NCBI GenBank assembly: GCA_963677885.1
Contig: OY782500.1
Location: 4,836,001-4,900,000 of the forward strand
Length of the DNA stretch: 64,000 nt
DNA from: UBA1351 sp963677885
Lineage (GTDB): Bacteria > Bacillota > Clostridia > Lachnospirales > Vallitaleaceae
Reading direction: 5' to 3'
Made by a program: the position numbers and the translations under genes. Of this stretch, positions 8,171 through 16,875 are shown in pieces (the stretch's first letter is position 1; each line of letters starts with the position of its first letter). Under the pieces are notes generated by a model. That model was given only the letters and a program-made list of their open reading frames with translations. It was not told the DNA's origin and searched no databases.

Positions 8171-10579
8171 ATGTCTACGAATTATGATTATAAATCAATT
8201 GAAAAAAAATGGCGTGATTACTGGAAAGAACACCCAATTAATGAACCAGCTGAAAACAAGGAAAACTACTATTGTTTAGATATGTTTCCATATCCTTCAG
8301 GAAATGGACTTCATGTAGGCCACTGGAGAGGTTATGTTCTTAGTGATGTATGGAGCAGATATAAAATTCTTCAGGGTTACCATGTTCTTCATCCTATGGG
8401 ATGGGATGCTTTTGGATTGCCTGCAGAAAACTATGCCATTAAAATGGGAGTACATCCTGCCAAGGCTACAGCAGAAAATGTTGCCAATTTCAAGGAACAG
8501 CTGCAAGATATTAGTGCTGTCTATGACTGGTCAAAAGAACTGTCGACAACCGATCCAAAATTCTTCAAATGGACCCAATGGATCTTCGTTAAGATGTTCA
8601 AAGAAGGTTTGGCTTACGAGAAAAAGATGCCGATTAACTGGTGTCCAGACTGTAAAACAGGCTTGGCTAATGAAGAGGTTGTCAACGGTGAATGTGAACG
8701 TTGTGGTGCACCGGTTACAAAGAAAAATCTTAGACAATGGATGCTTAAGATTACAGAGTATGCAGAACGTTTACTTAATGACTTGGACACACTTGACTGG
8801 CCTGAAAAGGTTAAGAAGATGCAATCTGACTGGATTGGTAAATCCCATGGTGCAGAAGTTGATTTTGCCTTAGAAGGTCATGATGAGAAAATCCGTGTTT
8901 ATACGACTAGACCGGACACTCTTTATGGAGCTACTTTTATGGTTCTTGCACCTGAACATGAACTAGTATCCCACCTTACAACTGAAGAAACAAAAGAATC
9001 TGTTGAAAAGTATGTTTTTGATGCCTCTATGCGTTCTAATGTAGACCGTTTGCAAGACAAAGAAAAGACTGGTGTCTTTACAGGAACTTATGCAATCAAT
9101 CCGCTGAACAAGGAAAAAGTCCCAGTATGGATTAGTGATTATGTTTTGGCTGATTATGGTACAGGTGCGATCATGTGTGTACCTGCCCATGATGAGAGAG
9201 ATTTTGCTTTCGCTAAGAAATTTGATCTTCCTATCGTTCAGGTAATCGCTAAAGACGGTGTTGAAACTGAACTTGAAGAAGCCTTCACAGAGGTTGGTAT
9301 TATGATCAATTCTGATCAGTTTAATGGCATGCCATCAGATGAAACCAAAGAAAAAGTGGGTAACTATGTTGAAGAATTAGGCATAGGAACTAAAACAACC
9401 AATTACAAATTACGTGACTGGGTATTCTCACGCCAAAGATATTGGGGTGAACCAATTCCGGTTGTTCATTGTCCATACTGCGGTATAGTTCCGGTGCCGG
9501 AAGAAGAATTGCCTGTATTACTGCCTGAAGTGGATTCCTATGAACCAACGGGAACTGGTGAGTCACCACTGGCTGCTATAGATGAATGGGTCAATACTAC
9601 TTGTCCATGTTGTGGTAAGCCTGCAAAGCGTGAAACCAATACCATGCCTCAATGGGCTGGTTCTTCCTGGTACTTCTTACGCTACGTAGATGTTAATAAT
9701 GACAATGAATTAGTATCCAAGGAAGCTGCAAAAGAGTGGTTACCTGTTGACATGTATGTAGGTGGTATCGAGCATGCAGTTCTTCACCTTCTTTATGCTA
9801 GATTCTATACAAAATTCTTGTATGATATCGGAGTTGTAGATTTTGAAGAACCCTTTAAGAAACTTTTCAATCAGGGTATGATTTGTAAAAATGGTGCCAA
9901 GATGTCAAAGTCTAAAGGCAACGTAGTTTCTCCAAATGAACTGGTGGAAAATTATGGTACCGACTCCTTGAGAATGTACGAACTTTTTGTTGGCCCACCT
10001 GAACTTGATTCTGAATGGGATGACAGAGGGATCGATGGTGTTTACCGATTCATGAACAAGGTTTGGAATCTTGTTATGGATAACAAGGACAAGACGGTTA
10101 CTGTGACAAAAGAACTTGAGAAACTTCGTCATACATTGATTTATGAAGTAACAGAACGTTTGAACAAGTTCCACTTAAACACAACTGTCAGTGCATTTAT
10201 GGAATATACCAATAAGTTGACTGCATATGGTAAAGCCAATGATGGTGTTGACAAAGAAACATTGGAAGCTCTTATTCAGTTATTGGCTCCATTTGCTCCC
10301 CATATTTCTGAGGAAATGTGGTCTATACTTGGTCATGAGGAATCCATATTCTTTAAAGGATGGCCGGTTTACGACAAGGAAAAGATGAAAGACGATACCC
10401 TTAAGATGCCTGTACAGGTTAACGGTAAGGTAAAAGCTACTATTATGGTAGGTGCAGGTGCATCCAAAGAGGAAGTTCTTGCTATTGCCAAAGAAGCTAT
10501 TGCCAAGAAGCTTGAAGGACAGACAATCATTAAAGAGATCGTTGTACCTAAGAAAATTGTCAACCTTGTAGTCAAGTAG
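8171..10579 (+). CDS. leuS: leucyl-tRNA synthetase
   Basis: Charges tRNA-Leu with leucine. The 802-residue protein has the class I HIGH motif as HVGH (48-51, inside FPYPSGNGLHVGHWRGY) and KMSKS at 577-581. It also has a zinc-binding pair CPDC and CERC near residue 160, the editing domain around TTRPDTLYGATF, a second cysteine cluster near 435-485, and a C-terminal anticodon and tRNA-binding part. Length is normal. The RBS is AGGAGGGG. No T-box was seen before it, although such leaders are common for this gene in Firmicutes. Confidence 0.98.
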   Translation: MSTNYDYKSIEKKWRDYWKEHPINEPAENKENYYCLDMFPYPSGNGLHVGHWRGYVLSDVWSRYKILQGYHVLHPMGWDAFGLPAENYAIKMGVHPAKATAENVANFKEQLQDISAVYDWSKELSTTDPKFFKWTQWIFVKMFKEGLAYEKKMPINWCPDCKTGLANEEVVNGECERCGAPVTKKNLRQWMLKITEYAERLLNDLDTLDWPEKVKKMQSDWIGKSHGAEVDFALEGHDEKIRVYTTRPDTLYGATFMVLAPEHELVSHLTTEETKESVEKYVFDASMRSNVDRLQDKEKTGVFTGTYAINPLNKEKVPVWISDYVLADYGTGAIMCVPAHDERDFAFAKKFDLPIVQVIAKDGVETELEEAFTEVGIMINSDQFNGMPSDETKEKVGNYVEELGIGTKTTNYKLRDWVFSRQRYWGEPIPVVHCPYCGIVPVPEEELPVLLPEVDSYEPTGTGESPLAAIDEWVNTTCPCCGKPAKRETNTMPQWAGSSWYFLRYVDVNNDNELVSKEAAKEWLPVDMYVGGIEHAVLHLLYARFYTKFLYDIGVVDFEEPFKKLFNQGMICKNGAKMSKSKGNVVSPNELVENYGTDSLRMYELFVGPPELDSEWDDRGIDGVYRFMNKVWNLVMDNKDKTVTVTKELEKLRHTLIYEVTERLNKFHLNTTVSAFMEYTNKLTAYGKANDGVDKETLEALIQLLAPFAPHISEEMWSILGHEESIFFKGWPVYDKEKMKDDTLKMPVQVNGKVKATIMVGAGASKEEVLAIAKEAIAKKLEGQTIIKEIVVPKKIVNLVVK

Positions 10580-10608
10580 TTTTACAACAATACATTGTTA
10601 ATAAATGA

Positions 10609-10645
10609 AAGTAGAAGATAGCTTAAGTCTATCTTCTACTTTTTT
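10609..10645 (+). terminator. intrinsic terminator after leuS
   Basis: A perfect 12-13 bp stem AGTAGAAGATAG / CTATCTTCTACT with loop CTTAAGT and a run of T at 10640-10645. Confidence 0.9.
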
Positions 10646-10673
10646 GCCATTTTTCATATAAAAATGATATAAT
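10644..10673 (+). promoter_or_regulatory. promoter for the Cache-GGDEF-EAL gene
   Basis: TTGCCA (10644-10649) and TATAAT (10668-10673) are 18 bp apart. The -35 overlaps the end of the leuS terminator. The leader to the gene is about 70 bases and does not match a cyclic di-GMP riboswitch by eye. Confidence 0.5.
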
Positions 10674-10751
10674 AGTACTAGGTCCATTAAGTGAAGTGGC
10701 TTTCATTTACTCAGGACTGAAGGATAATCAAGATAACTTAGAGGTGAACCC

Positions 10752-13076
10752 ATGAAATGGACTTTATACATTAAGGTTAGGCTATTGGTTATCGGGATTC
10801 TATTAATGGTTATGATTGTTGAATTGGGCATGGTAGTGGCACTGGGCAACCAGTCGACAGCCAGGTTTGTTAATAATGTAGAAGTATCAACAGATCTCCT
10901 GGCCAAGGCTATGAACACCGTTTTCAATGATGTTAATCAAACCTTGAATTATATCGAAGTAGAACTCAGTTCTCAGTCTTCTTCTAATCCTGACTACACA
11001 AGTCATCTGATGAATGCAGCAAAATCACGTGAAGAAATATTAAATATATATATAGGTTATGAAGACCGCACATTTTGGTTATATCCTGAAACAGAAATTG
11101 AAGCTGAATTTGATGTGACTGAAAGAATCTGGTTTCAAGGTGCATATGTTACTGATGGCGTGTTTTGGTCAGTGCCATATGTTGATAAAGCTACGGGTAA
11201 ATCGATTATTTCCGCAAGCAAATATATAGAATTAGAAGACAGAGATGGTGTAATTGGCATTGATATAAGTTTGGAAACCTTGAGTGAAATGATTGAGACA
11301 GTAAATGATGAGGGATGGGTCATGATCTTACATCAAGGCATCATTATCGCTTCAACTGAAAAGAGCTTTCTTACAAGAAAGTTTGAAGATCTGGAAGACA
11401 AGGTTATAACCAAGAACACACCATACTATGGTACCTTTTTGAAAGGCGATGGACTTTATGTAGCCAGGCGTATCCCTGGTGTTGATTTACTGACTCTTGT
11501 CTTTATACCGGAAGAACTGGTCTATGGAAACAGACGGCAGATATTAACTATAGGTGGACTGGTCACTCTTTTACTCACCTTAATTGCCTTGGTTACATCC
11601 CATTTCATCATCCGTAAATTTACTATGCCAATTTCAAAATTAAAGGATGCCTTGGTTGAATCCAGTCTTCAAACACGAATGGTTGGCTTAAACGAAGTGA
11701 CCAACGATGAAATCAATGTGCTGATCAAGGAATATAATAATCTGGCTGAGCATATCAATAACCAAAATAAACGAATTTATACCCTGGCATATGAGGATGA
11801 GTTGACCGGTCTTGTCAACCGCTATAAGTTTAGGGAGGAGTGTTTGACACGGATTCAGAACAAGCAGTCAACAACACTATTTCATTTGGATATCGATAAT
11901 TTTAAATATGTTAATGATACCTACGGTCATGAGATAGGTGATAAGGTTCTGAAACATATTGCTGACAGACTCTTAAGCTTCAAGGCCTCGTCTGAAGCTA
12001 TTGCCAGAATTTCCGGTGATGAGTTTGTTTTGACTATAAATGGATGTGACGATGAATGTTGTAGAAGAATCAGCAGTCAACTGATTTCTTCCCTGTCACG
12101 CCCCTATTTTATTAATCAGTTATCCCTACAGCTAACCGTTTCCATTGGTATAGCATCTTATCCTAGAGATGCCAACAACTATGATGATTTACTGGCAAAT
12201 GCAGAGATTGCTCTCTACAAGGCGAAAGAATCCGGAAAAGACTGTTTTGTCAATTTTGAGCAAGTCCTCTATAAAGAGTTTTTAAATGATATAGATATTG
12301 AAACCAGGTTGATAAAGGCTATTGCTATGAAGGAAATAAATCCTGCCTTCCAGCCTCTCGTTGAGATTGAAACTAAACGAATTGTTGGCTTTGAAGCTCT
12401 TGCCAGGTGGACGGATAGAGAAAGAGGACCGATTTATCCTGATGTTTTTATACCAATTGCAGAAAGAAATATGAGTATTATACCTCTTGGCTGGCATATT
12501 TTGGACCAGGCATTGAAGTTTGGAAAAGAATTATATGATACAAGGGGAACCTACTATGAAGTAGGTGTCAATGTGTCTGTGATTCAGTTGACGGATGACC
12601 GTTTTGTTGATGGCGTTTTTGCTATGCTGGAAAAATATGACTATCCTGCAAAATATTTGAATTTGGAAATAACAGAATCCACGACGCTTGAATCTAATGA
12701 AGATTCAATGATGAAACTGGCATACCTTAGAAAGAAAGATGTGAATATATCCTTAGATGATTTTGGTACCGGTTATTCATCCTTAGGCCACTTAACTGAC
12801 CTATCCCTTTCTCATATTAAGATAGATCGACTCTTGGTTATTAAGGCAAAACAATCCGATGAAGTTTTTACACTTATGGAGGGGATTGTAGGTTTTGCCC
12901 ATAAGATTGGAACAGTTGTTGTTGCTGAAGGTATAGAGGATATGGATATGGAAGAAATGGTATATGCCATGAATGCTGATTTTGGCCAAGGATATTTGTA
13001 TGGCAAGCCGATGACTAGAGCAGATTTTATGTATTTTCTTGATGCAGGTATTCCCCGCACTGACAACCACCTATAA
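10752..13076 (+). CDS. membrane Cache-HAMP-GGDEF-EAL cyclic di-GMP enzyme
   Basis: A 774-residue membrane protein. Helix one is at about 8-30. An extracellular double-Cache-like sensor follows (about 40-255, with IYIGYEDRTFWLYP and WSVPYVDKATGKSIISASK). Helix two is near 262-285. Then come a HAMP-like linker (RKFTMPISKLKDAL), GGDEF (about 345-505) and EAL (about 520-770). The cyclase motif is SGDEF and I see no RxxD inhibitory site. The phosphodiesterase part keeps FEALARW, NVSVIQL, EITEST, DDFGTGYSS, KIDRL and AEGIED, so it looks catalytically complete. The Cache domain suggests it senses a small external ligand. Its layout matches the protein at 3135 but the sensor is different, so the two probably read different cues. 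Confidence 0.92.
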   Translation: MKWTLYIKVRLLVIGILLMVMIVELGMVVALGNQSTARFVNNVEVSTDLLAKAMNTVFNDVNQTLNYIEVELSSQSSSNPDYTSHLMNAAKSREEILNIYIGYEDRTFWLYPETEIEAEFDVTERIWFQGAYVTDGVFWSVPYVDKATGKSIISASKYIELEDRDGVIGIDISLETLSEMIETVNDEGWVMILHQGIIIASTEKSFLTRKFEDLEDKVITKNTPYYGTFLKGDGLYVARRIPGVDLLTLVFIPEELVYGNRRQILTIGGLVTLLLTLIALVTSHFIIRKFTMPISKLKDALVESSLQTRMVGLNEVTNDEINVLIKEYNNLAEHINNQNKRIYTLAYEDELTGLVNRYKFREECLTRIQNKQSTTLFHLDIDNFKYVNDTYGHEIGDKVLKHIADRLLSFKASSEAIARISGDEFVLTINGCDDECCRRISSQLISSLSRPYFINQLSLQLTVSIGIASYPRDANNYDDLLANAEIALYKAKESGKDCFVNFEQVLYKEFLNDIDIETRLIKAIAMKEINPAFQPLVEIETKRIVGFEALARWTDRERGPIYPDVFIPIAERNMSIIPLGWHILDQALKFGKELYDTRGTYYEVGVNVSVIQLTDDRFVDGVFAMLEKYDYPAKYLNLEITESTTLESNEDSMMKLAYLRKKDVNISLDDFGTGYSSLGHLTDLSLSHIKIDRLLVIKAKQSDEVFTLMEGIVGFAHKIGTVVVAEGIEDMDMEEMVYAMNADFGQGYLYGKPMTRADFMYFLDAGIPRTDNHL

Positions 13077-13161
13077 TCTTGCATAAAATTTCATGAAATA
13101 AAATTGAATAATTGGCAAATTGTGAAGAAATTATGAACAAAGTGTCGATAAAAAATACTAA

Positions 13162-13199
13162 AACAAGTTAACAGACTGTAAACAGTTGGTTAACTTGTT
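13162..13199. repeat. inverted repeat, 11-bp arms
   Basis: The arm AACAAGTTAAC (13162-13172) is matched by GTTAACTTGTT (13189-13199), with a small inner CTGT/ACAG stem. No T-run follows, so it is a weak terminator candidate for the upstream gene or a protein-binding site. Confidence 0.6.
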
Positions 13200-13203
13200 G
13201 TAT

Positions 13204-13233
13204 TGTGTATAAATATGTGGAAAATGTGGATAA
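13204..13233 (-). promoter_or_regulatory. cluster of three DnaA-box-like 9-mers
   Basis: On the minus strand the sequence reads TTATCCACA (13225-13233, the consensus DnaA box), directly followed by TTTTCCACA (13216-13224, a common Firmicutes variant), and then TTATACACA (13204-13212). All three have the same direction. No dnaA, dnaN or other origin gene is nearby, so this is more likely a DnaA-binding cluster away from the origin than an origin. Confidence 0.55.
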
Positions 13234-13283
13234 CTACTGGGCATTTGTCAGAAAATTGATAATATTGAAAGATAAACTTCAAC

Positions 13284-13318
13284 TTGACTGAACCGGTATA
13301 ATTGTATACAATTATACC
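13284..13318 (+). promoter_or_regulatory. promoter with overlapping 24-bp palindromic operator, probable GntR site
   Basis: TTGACT (13284-13289) and TACAAT (13307-13312) form a promoter with 17-bp spacing for the citrate synthase gene. A perfect 24-bp palindrome (13295-13318, half-site GGTATAATTGTA) covers the -10. Its core TTGTATACAA resembles sites bound by FCD-type GntR regulators. Such a regulator is encoded at 16000-16686 in the same gene group, so repression by that protein is the natural reading. Confidence 0.65.
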
Positions 13319-13374
13319 ATAATTGGATTATTATAAATCTACTAGCATGAATATACAAAAAGAAAGGGGCTATC

Positions 13375-14775
13375 ATGTTTGAATTCAGTAAAAGAACGAA
13401 TTTGATTGAAAGAAATGAATTTGTTTATCCATTACAGGACATAGAAAAACCCAATATGTTCCGTAATCTATTTCCCTATAGCGAGCCACCTAAAGTTGCC
13501 TTTAACCATAGACAGGTTCCTATGAATATGCCTGAAGACATCTGGATTACTGATACCACCTTCAGAGATGGGCAACAATCCAGAGAACCTTTTACCACAG
13601 AACAAATCGTAAAGGTTTTTGATTATCTCCATGAACTGTCTGGTAAAAATGGATTGATTAGACAGTCTGAATTCTTTTTATACTCAAAGAAAGACCGTGA
13701 AGCAGTTTATAAATGTATGGAGCGGGGATATGAATTTCCGGAAATTACTTCATGGATCAGAGCAACAAAAAACGATTTTCTGCTGGCCAAAGAGATTGGT
13801 GTCAAAGAAACCGGTATCCTGGTTTCGTGTTCGGATTATCATATCTTTCATAAGTTAAAAATGTCAAGGAAAGAGGCTTTGGATCACTACTTAGGTGTTG
13901 TGAAATCGTGTATTGATGAGGGAATTAAACCCCGCTGTCACTTGGAAGATATTACAAGGGCAGATATATATGGTTTTGTTGTACCTTTCGTTAACGAACT
14001 AATGAAGTTAATGGAGGAAACTGGGGTACCTGTTAAAATTAGAGCTTGTGATACGATGGGCTATGGTGTTACATATCCTGGTACGGTTATACCAAGAAGT
14101 GTTCAGGGGATTATTTACGCCTTGAATCACCATGCAGGTGTACCTTCCCATCTTTTGGAATGGCATGGCCATAATGATTTTTACAAGGCGGTCCAGAACT
14201 CGTCTACTGCATGGTTATATGGTTGTTCATCGGTTAATGGAACCCTTTTTGGCATAGGGGAGAGAACCGGGAATACACCAATTGAAGCTATGATTTTTGA
14301 ATATGCTGGCTTTAGAGGTGACGTCAATGGTGCCAATACCAGAGTGATTACTGAAATAGCCAGATATTTTGAAAAAGAAATTGGTTTTAAAGTACCTGAG
14401 AGAACACCTTTTGTTGGTGAAAATTTTAATGTTACCAGAGCAGGCATCCATGCTGATGGTCTACTGAAGAATGAAGAAATTTATAATATTTTTGACACAG
14501 ATGCTATACTAAATAGACCCGTTGCTGTTGCTGTGACTAAGACTTCAGGTTTATCAGGTGTGGCTCACTGGATCAATACCAAGTATCAGTTGTCTGAAGA
14601 GGAGGCCCTTGATAAGAACCATCCACTGGTTTTGCATGTGAAAGAATGGGTGGACAGGGAATATGATTCGGGTCGTGTTATTGCAATCAGCAATGATGAG
14701 TTATATACTATCATTAATAAAGTTTCCAAGGAAATGAATATGGAACTTGTGGATTACAGATACAACGAAGCTTAA
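13375..14775 (+). CDS. probable Re-type citrate synthase (HMGL-like family)
   Basis: A 466-residue member of the isopropylmalate/homocitrate synthase (HMGL-like TIM barrel) family. Residues 60-70 carry the metal and catalytic motif DTTFRDGQQ, with ARG-type catalytic surroundings later (HLEDITRAD, EWHGHNDFY, GIGERTGNTPIE). Its neighbour is an isocitrate dehydrogenase and no other citrate synthase is present. In anaerobic clostridia, proteins of this branch are the Re-citrate synthase known from Clostridium kluyveri, which makes citrate from oxaloacetate and acetyl-CoA. 2-isopropylmalate or homocitrate synthase are the alternatives, but leuBCD or lysine genes are absent here. RBS AAAGGGG; a palindromic operator lies at the promoter. 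Confidence 0.8.
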   Translation: MFEFSKRTNLIERNEFVYPLQDIEKPNMFRNLFPYSEPPKVAFNHRQVPMNMPEDIWITDTTFRDGQQSREPFTTEQIVKVFDYLHELSGKNGLIRQSEFFLYSKKDREAVYKCMERGYEFPEITSWIRATKNDFLLAKEIGVKETGILVSCSDYHIFHKLKMSRKEALDHYLGVVKSCIDEGIKPRCHLEDITRADIYGFVVPFVNELMKLMEETGVPVKIRACDTMGYGVTYPGTVIPRSVQGIIYALNHHAGVPSHLLEWHGHNDFYKAVQNSSTAWLYGCSSVNGTLFGIGERTGNTPIEAMIFEYAGFRGDVNGANTRVITEIARYFEKEIGFKVPERTPFVGENFNVTRAGIHADGLLKNEEIYNIFDTDAILNRPVAVAVTKTSGLSGVAHWINTKYQLSEEEALDKNHPLVLHVKEWVDREYDSGRVIAISNDELYTIINKVSKEMNMELVDYRYNEA

Positions 14776-14790
14776 AGGAAGGGAAGAAAA

Positions 14791-15936
14791 ATGGATTATT
14801 TAAAGCATTTTGAAGCAATTGTCAAAGAACAACTTGAGCGTGTGGAGAAGATGAAACAACAGAAAGATTTTGTTGACTATGATACTTTGGACAAACTGAT
14901 TATCGGTACTGTCGGTGGAGATGGAATTGGTCCGGCCATTACAGCCCAAGCACAAAGAATTATGGAATATCTTCTTCAGGATGATATTAAAGCAGGGAAG
15001 ATCGAAATAAAAGAAATTGAAGATCTTACGATTGAAAAAAGAGCAGAAGTTGGACAGGCTATACCTGATTCAGTTCTGGAAGAACTTAAAAAGTGTCACG
15101 TTATATTAAAAGGCCCTACGACTACACCTAGGAAAGGTGATCCATGGCCAAATATTGAATCAGCCAATGTAGCCATGCGTAAAGAATTGGATCTCTTTGC
15201 CAATGTCAGACCGGTTAAAGTTCCTGAAATGGGTATTGACTGGACTTTCTTCAGAGAAAATACAGAAGGTGCATACGTTCTTGGCAGCAGAGGCTGCAAC
15301 GTTAGTGATGATGTTGCTATTGACTTCAAGGTCATTACTACTCAAGGTGCTGAACGAATTGCCAGAGCTGCTTTTGATTTTGCAAAGAAGAATGGTAAAA
15401 CAAAAGTGACTTGTGTCACCAAAGCCAATGTTGTTAAAACAACTGACGGTAAATTCCTTGATGTTTGTAAAGAAGTTGCTAAAGACTATGACGGAATCGA
15501 AATGGATGACTGGTACATTGATATAATGACGGCTAAACTCGTTGATGAAAAACGCCGTCGTGATTTCCAGGTTATGGTTCTGCCTAACCTTTATGGTGAT
15601 ATTCTTACAGACGAGGCTGCTGAGTTCCAAGGTGGTGTCGGTACTGCTGGTAGCGCTAATATCGGTAAAGAATATGCTATGTTTGAAGCCATCCACGGCA
15701 GTGCGCCAAGAATGGTAGATGAAGGCCGTGATATTTATGCCGATCCATCCAGTATTATTCGTGCGGCAGCTATGTTGATTGCCCATATTGGCTATATATC
15801 AGAGAGTGAAAAGTTATTGAAGGCACTTGAGATCTGTGGACATACGGAAAAGAAATTAGTTATGACTGGCCGTGATACTGGTGCAACAAGTAGTGAATTT
15901 GCAGATTATATTATGGAAACAATCGAAAAATTGTAG
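14791..15936 (+). CDS. NAD-type isocitrate dehydrogenase (isocitrate/isopropylmalate dehydrogenase family)
   Basis: A 381-residue beta-decarboxylating dehydrogenase, 15 bases after the citrate synthase gene and with its own RBS (AGGAAGGG). Family marks are GGDGIGPAI near residue 45, the substrate arginine region (WPNIESANVAMRKELDLFANVRPVK), RENTEGAY and the metal aspartates in NLYGDILTDEAAE. The ENTEGAY and NVRPVK forms fit NAD-dependent isocitrate dehydrogenase better than LeuB. With the upstream enzyme, and an aconitase elsewhere, it would supply 2-oxoglutarate for glutamate in an incomplete oxidative citrate pathway. Confidence 0.82.
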   Translation: MDYLKHFEAIVKEQLERVEKMKQQKDFVDYDTLDKLIIGTVGGDGIGPAITAQAQRIMEYLLQDDIKAGKIEIKEIEDLTIEKRAEVGQAIPDSVLEELKKCHVILKGPTTTPRKGDPWPNIESANVAMRKELDLFANVRPVKVPEMGIDWTFFRENTEGAYVLGSRGCNVSDDVAIDFKVITTQGAERIARAAFDFAKKNGKTKVTCVTKANVVKTTDGKFLDVCKEVAKDYDGIEMDDWYIDIMTAKLVDEKRRRDFQVMVLPNLYGDILTDEAAEFQGGVGTAGSANIGKEYAMFEAIHGSAPRMVDEGRDIYADPSSIIRAAAMLIAHIGYISESEKLLKALEICGHTEKKLVMTGRDTGATSSEFADYIMETIEKL

Positions 15937-15953
15937 TATAATCATTTACATCA

Positions 15954-15988
15954 ATTGGGCAATCCTTCAAATTGCCCAATATATTTTT
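15954..15988 (+). terminator. intrinsic terminator or attenuator between isocitrate dehydrogenase and GntR genes
   Basis: A perfect 10-bp stem ATTGGGCAAT / ATTGCCCAAT with loop CCTTCAA is followed by ATATTTTT. The GntR gene's ribosome site GGAGG starts at the next base (15989), so the hairpin may reduce read-through into the regulator gene. Confidence 0.7.
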
Positions 15989-15999
15989 GGAGGAAAGTT

Positions 16000-16686
16000 G
16001 TGGGTAATGTAGATCTAAAGAACGAAGTGACAGATAAGTATTCACTTCGTGGCCGGGTGTTTTCAAGAATTCGAGATGATATTCTTGCAGGAGTCTACAA
16101 GAAAGGTGATTCAATAATTGAGTCTAAAGTCTCCAGAGAGTACGGCGTAAGCAGAACTCCTGTTAGAGAAGCTTTAAGACAGCTTGAACTTGAAGAACTG
16201 GTAGATATTATCCCAAATAAGGGGGCTGTTGTACGAGGCATTAATGCTGAAGATATCCTTGATATCTATATCATAAGAAGCCTTGTAGAAGGTCTTGCTG
16301 CCAAAAAATGTGCAGAGTCCATGAAGGATAGCCTTCTGGAACAGTTTGATGAAATTATAATGTTGTCAGAGTTTCATCTTCACAAGAAAAATATGGAACA
16401 GCTCTATAAGTTGGATAATAGGTTTCATGAACTGATGTATGAAGCATCGGGATCAAGAATATTCAGACACTTACTGACAGATTTCCACCATTATGCCCAG
16501 AGGGTCCGTAAGGAAGCCCTGACGTCCATCGACAGGGCTGAAGCATCTATTCATGAACACAAGACCATTGTAGAGGCTTTTAGAAATAAAGATGGAGCCT
16601 TGGCAGAGCGGTTGACCAATGAACATGTTAGAAATACGATCACCAATGTACTTGATAAAGGATTGGCGGATCATCTGAAGGAGTAG
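16000..16686 (+). CDS. GntR family transcriptional regulator, FCD (FadR) subfamily
   Basis: A 228-residue regulator. The GTG at 16000 is chosen because GGAGG lies 6 bases before it; a longer frame from 15955 would lie inside the terminator hairpin. Residues 10-70 form the winged helix (LRGRVFSRIRDDILAG, SKVSREYGVSRTPVREALRQLE). The rest is an all-helical FCD effector domain with the usual metal-binding Asp/His residues (DNRFHELMYEASGS, EHKTIVEAF). FCD domains commonly bind carboxylic acids. Its place behind citrate synthase and isocitrate dehydrogenase, and the palindrome on their promoter, suggest it controls that pathway in response to an organic acid. Confidence 0.92.
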   Translation: MGNVDLKNEVTDKYSLRGRVFSRIRDDILAGVYKKGDSIIESKVSREYGVSRTPVREALRQLELEELVDIIPNKGAVVRGINAEDILDIYIIRSLVEGLAAKKCAESMKDSLLEQFDEIIMLSEFHLHKKNMEQLYKLDNRFHELMYEASGSRIFRHLLTDFHHYAQRVRKEALTSIDRAEASIHEHKTIVEAFRNKDGALAERLTNEHVRNTITNVLDKGLADHLKE

Positions 16687-16743
16687 AGGTTTATTCTAGT
16701 TTCTGAGTAATACATAATATTTATTAATTATACTATAACAGTT

Positions 16744-16814
16744 GAAGGCTAGAATTTGTCCCTCTCCCCTTGCGCACTTCGTGAAGCCGGGTAGAGGAAC
16801 AAATTCTAGCCTTC
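16744..16814. repeat. 71-base imperfect hairpin with perfect 16-bp ends between convergent genes
   Basis: GAAGGCTAGAATTTGT (16744-16759) is exactly complementary to 16799-16814. An inner CCTCT/AGAGG stem and a small CAC-TTC-GTG hairpin continue the fold. No T-run follows the stem on either strand, so it does not look like a normal terminator. Its size and terminal inverted repeats would also fit a REP-like or MITE-like element, but no second copy is in the window. Confidence 0.7.
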
Positions 16815-16822
16815 TGCTATAC

Positions 16823-16858
16823 AAAAACATAAAAACCCTGAAAACATTCTCAGGGTTT
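16823..16858 (-). terminator. intrinsic terminator of the first ABC-F gene
   Basis: On the minus strand the stem AAACCCTGA/TCAGGGTTT (16833-16841 with 16850-16858) is followed by a T-rich tract (A-runs 16823-16835 on the plus strand), just past the ABC-F stop codon. Confidence 0.8.
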
Positions 16859-16875
16859 AGAAAAATTCCACGCGT

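Noticed and set aside
10674..10751. Cyclic di-GMP riboswitch before the GGDEF-EAL genes
   Set aside because: Neither the 78-base leader here nor the 30-base leader at 3104-3134 contains the conserved GEMM core or a matching fold.
13295..13302. TATAAT at 13297-13302 as the -10 of the citrate synthase promoter
   Set aside because: It is only 7 bases from the TTGACT at 13284-13289; TACAAT at 13307-13312 has the correct 17-base spacing.
13204..13318. Replication origin
   Set aside because: DnaA-box-like 9-mers are present, but there is no dnaA, dnaN, rpmH or gidA/parA neighbourhood and no clear AT-rich unwinding element with trios.
16744..16858. A single composite terminator for both converging genes
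   Set aside because: The 71-base hairpin has no T-run on either side, while the 9-bp hairpin next to it has one on the minus strand. They are better treated as separate elements.
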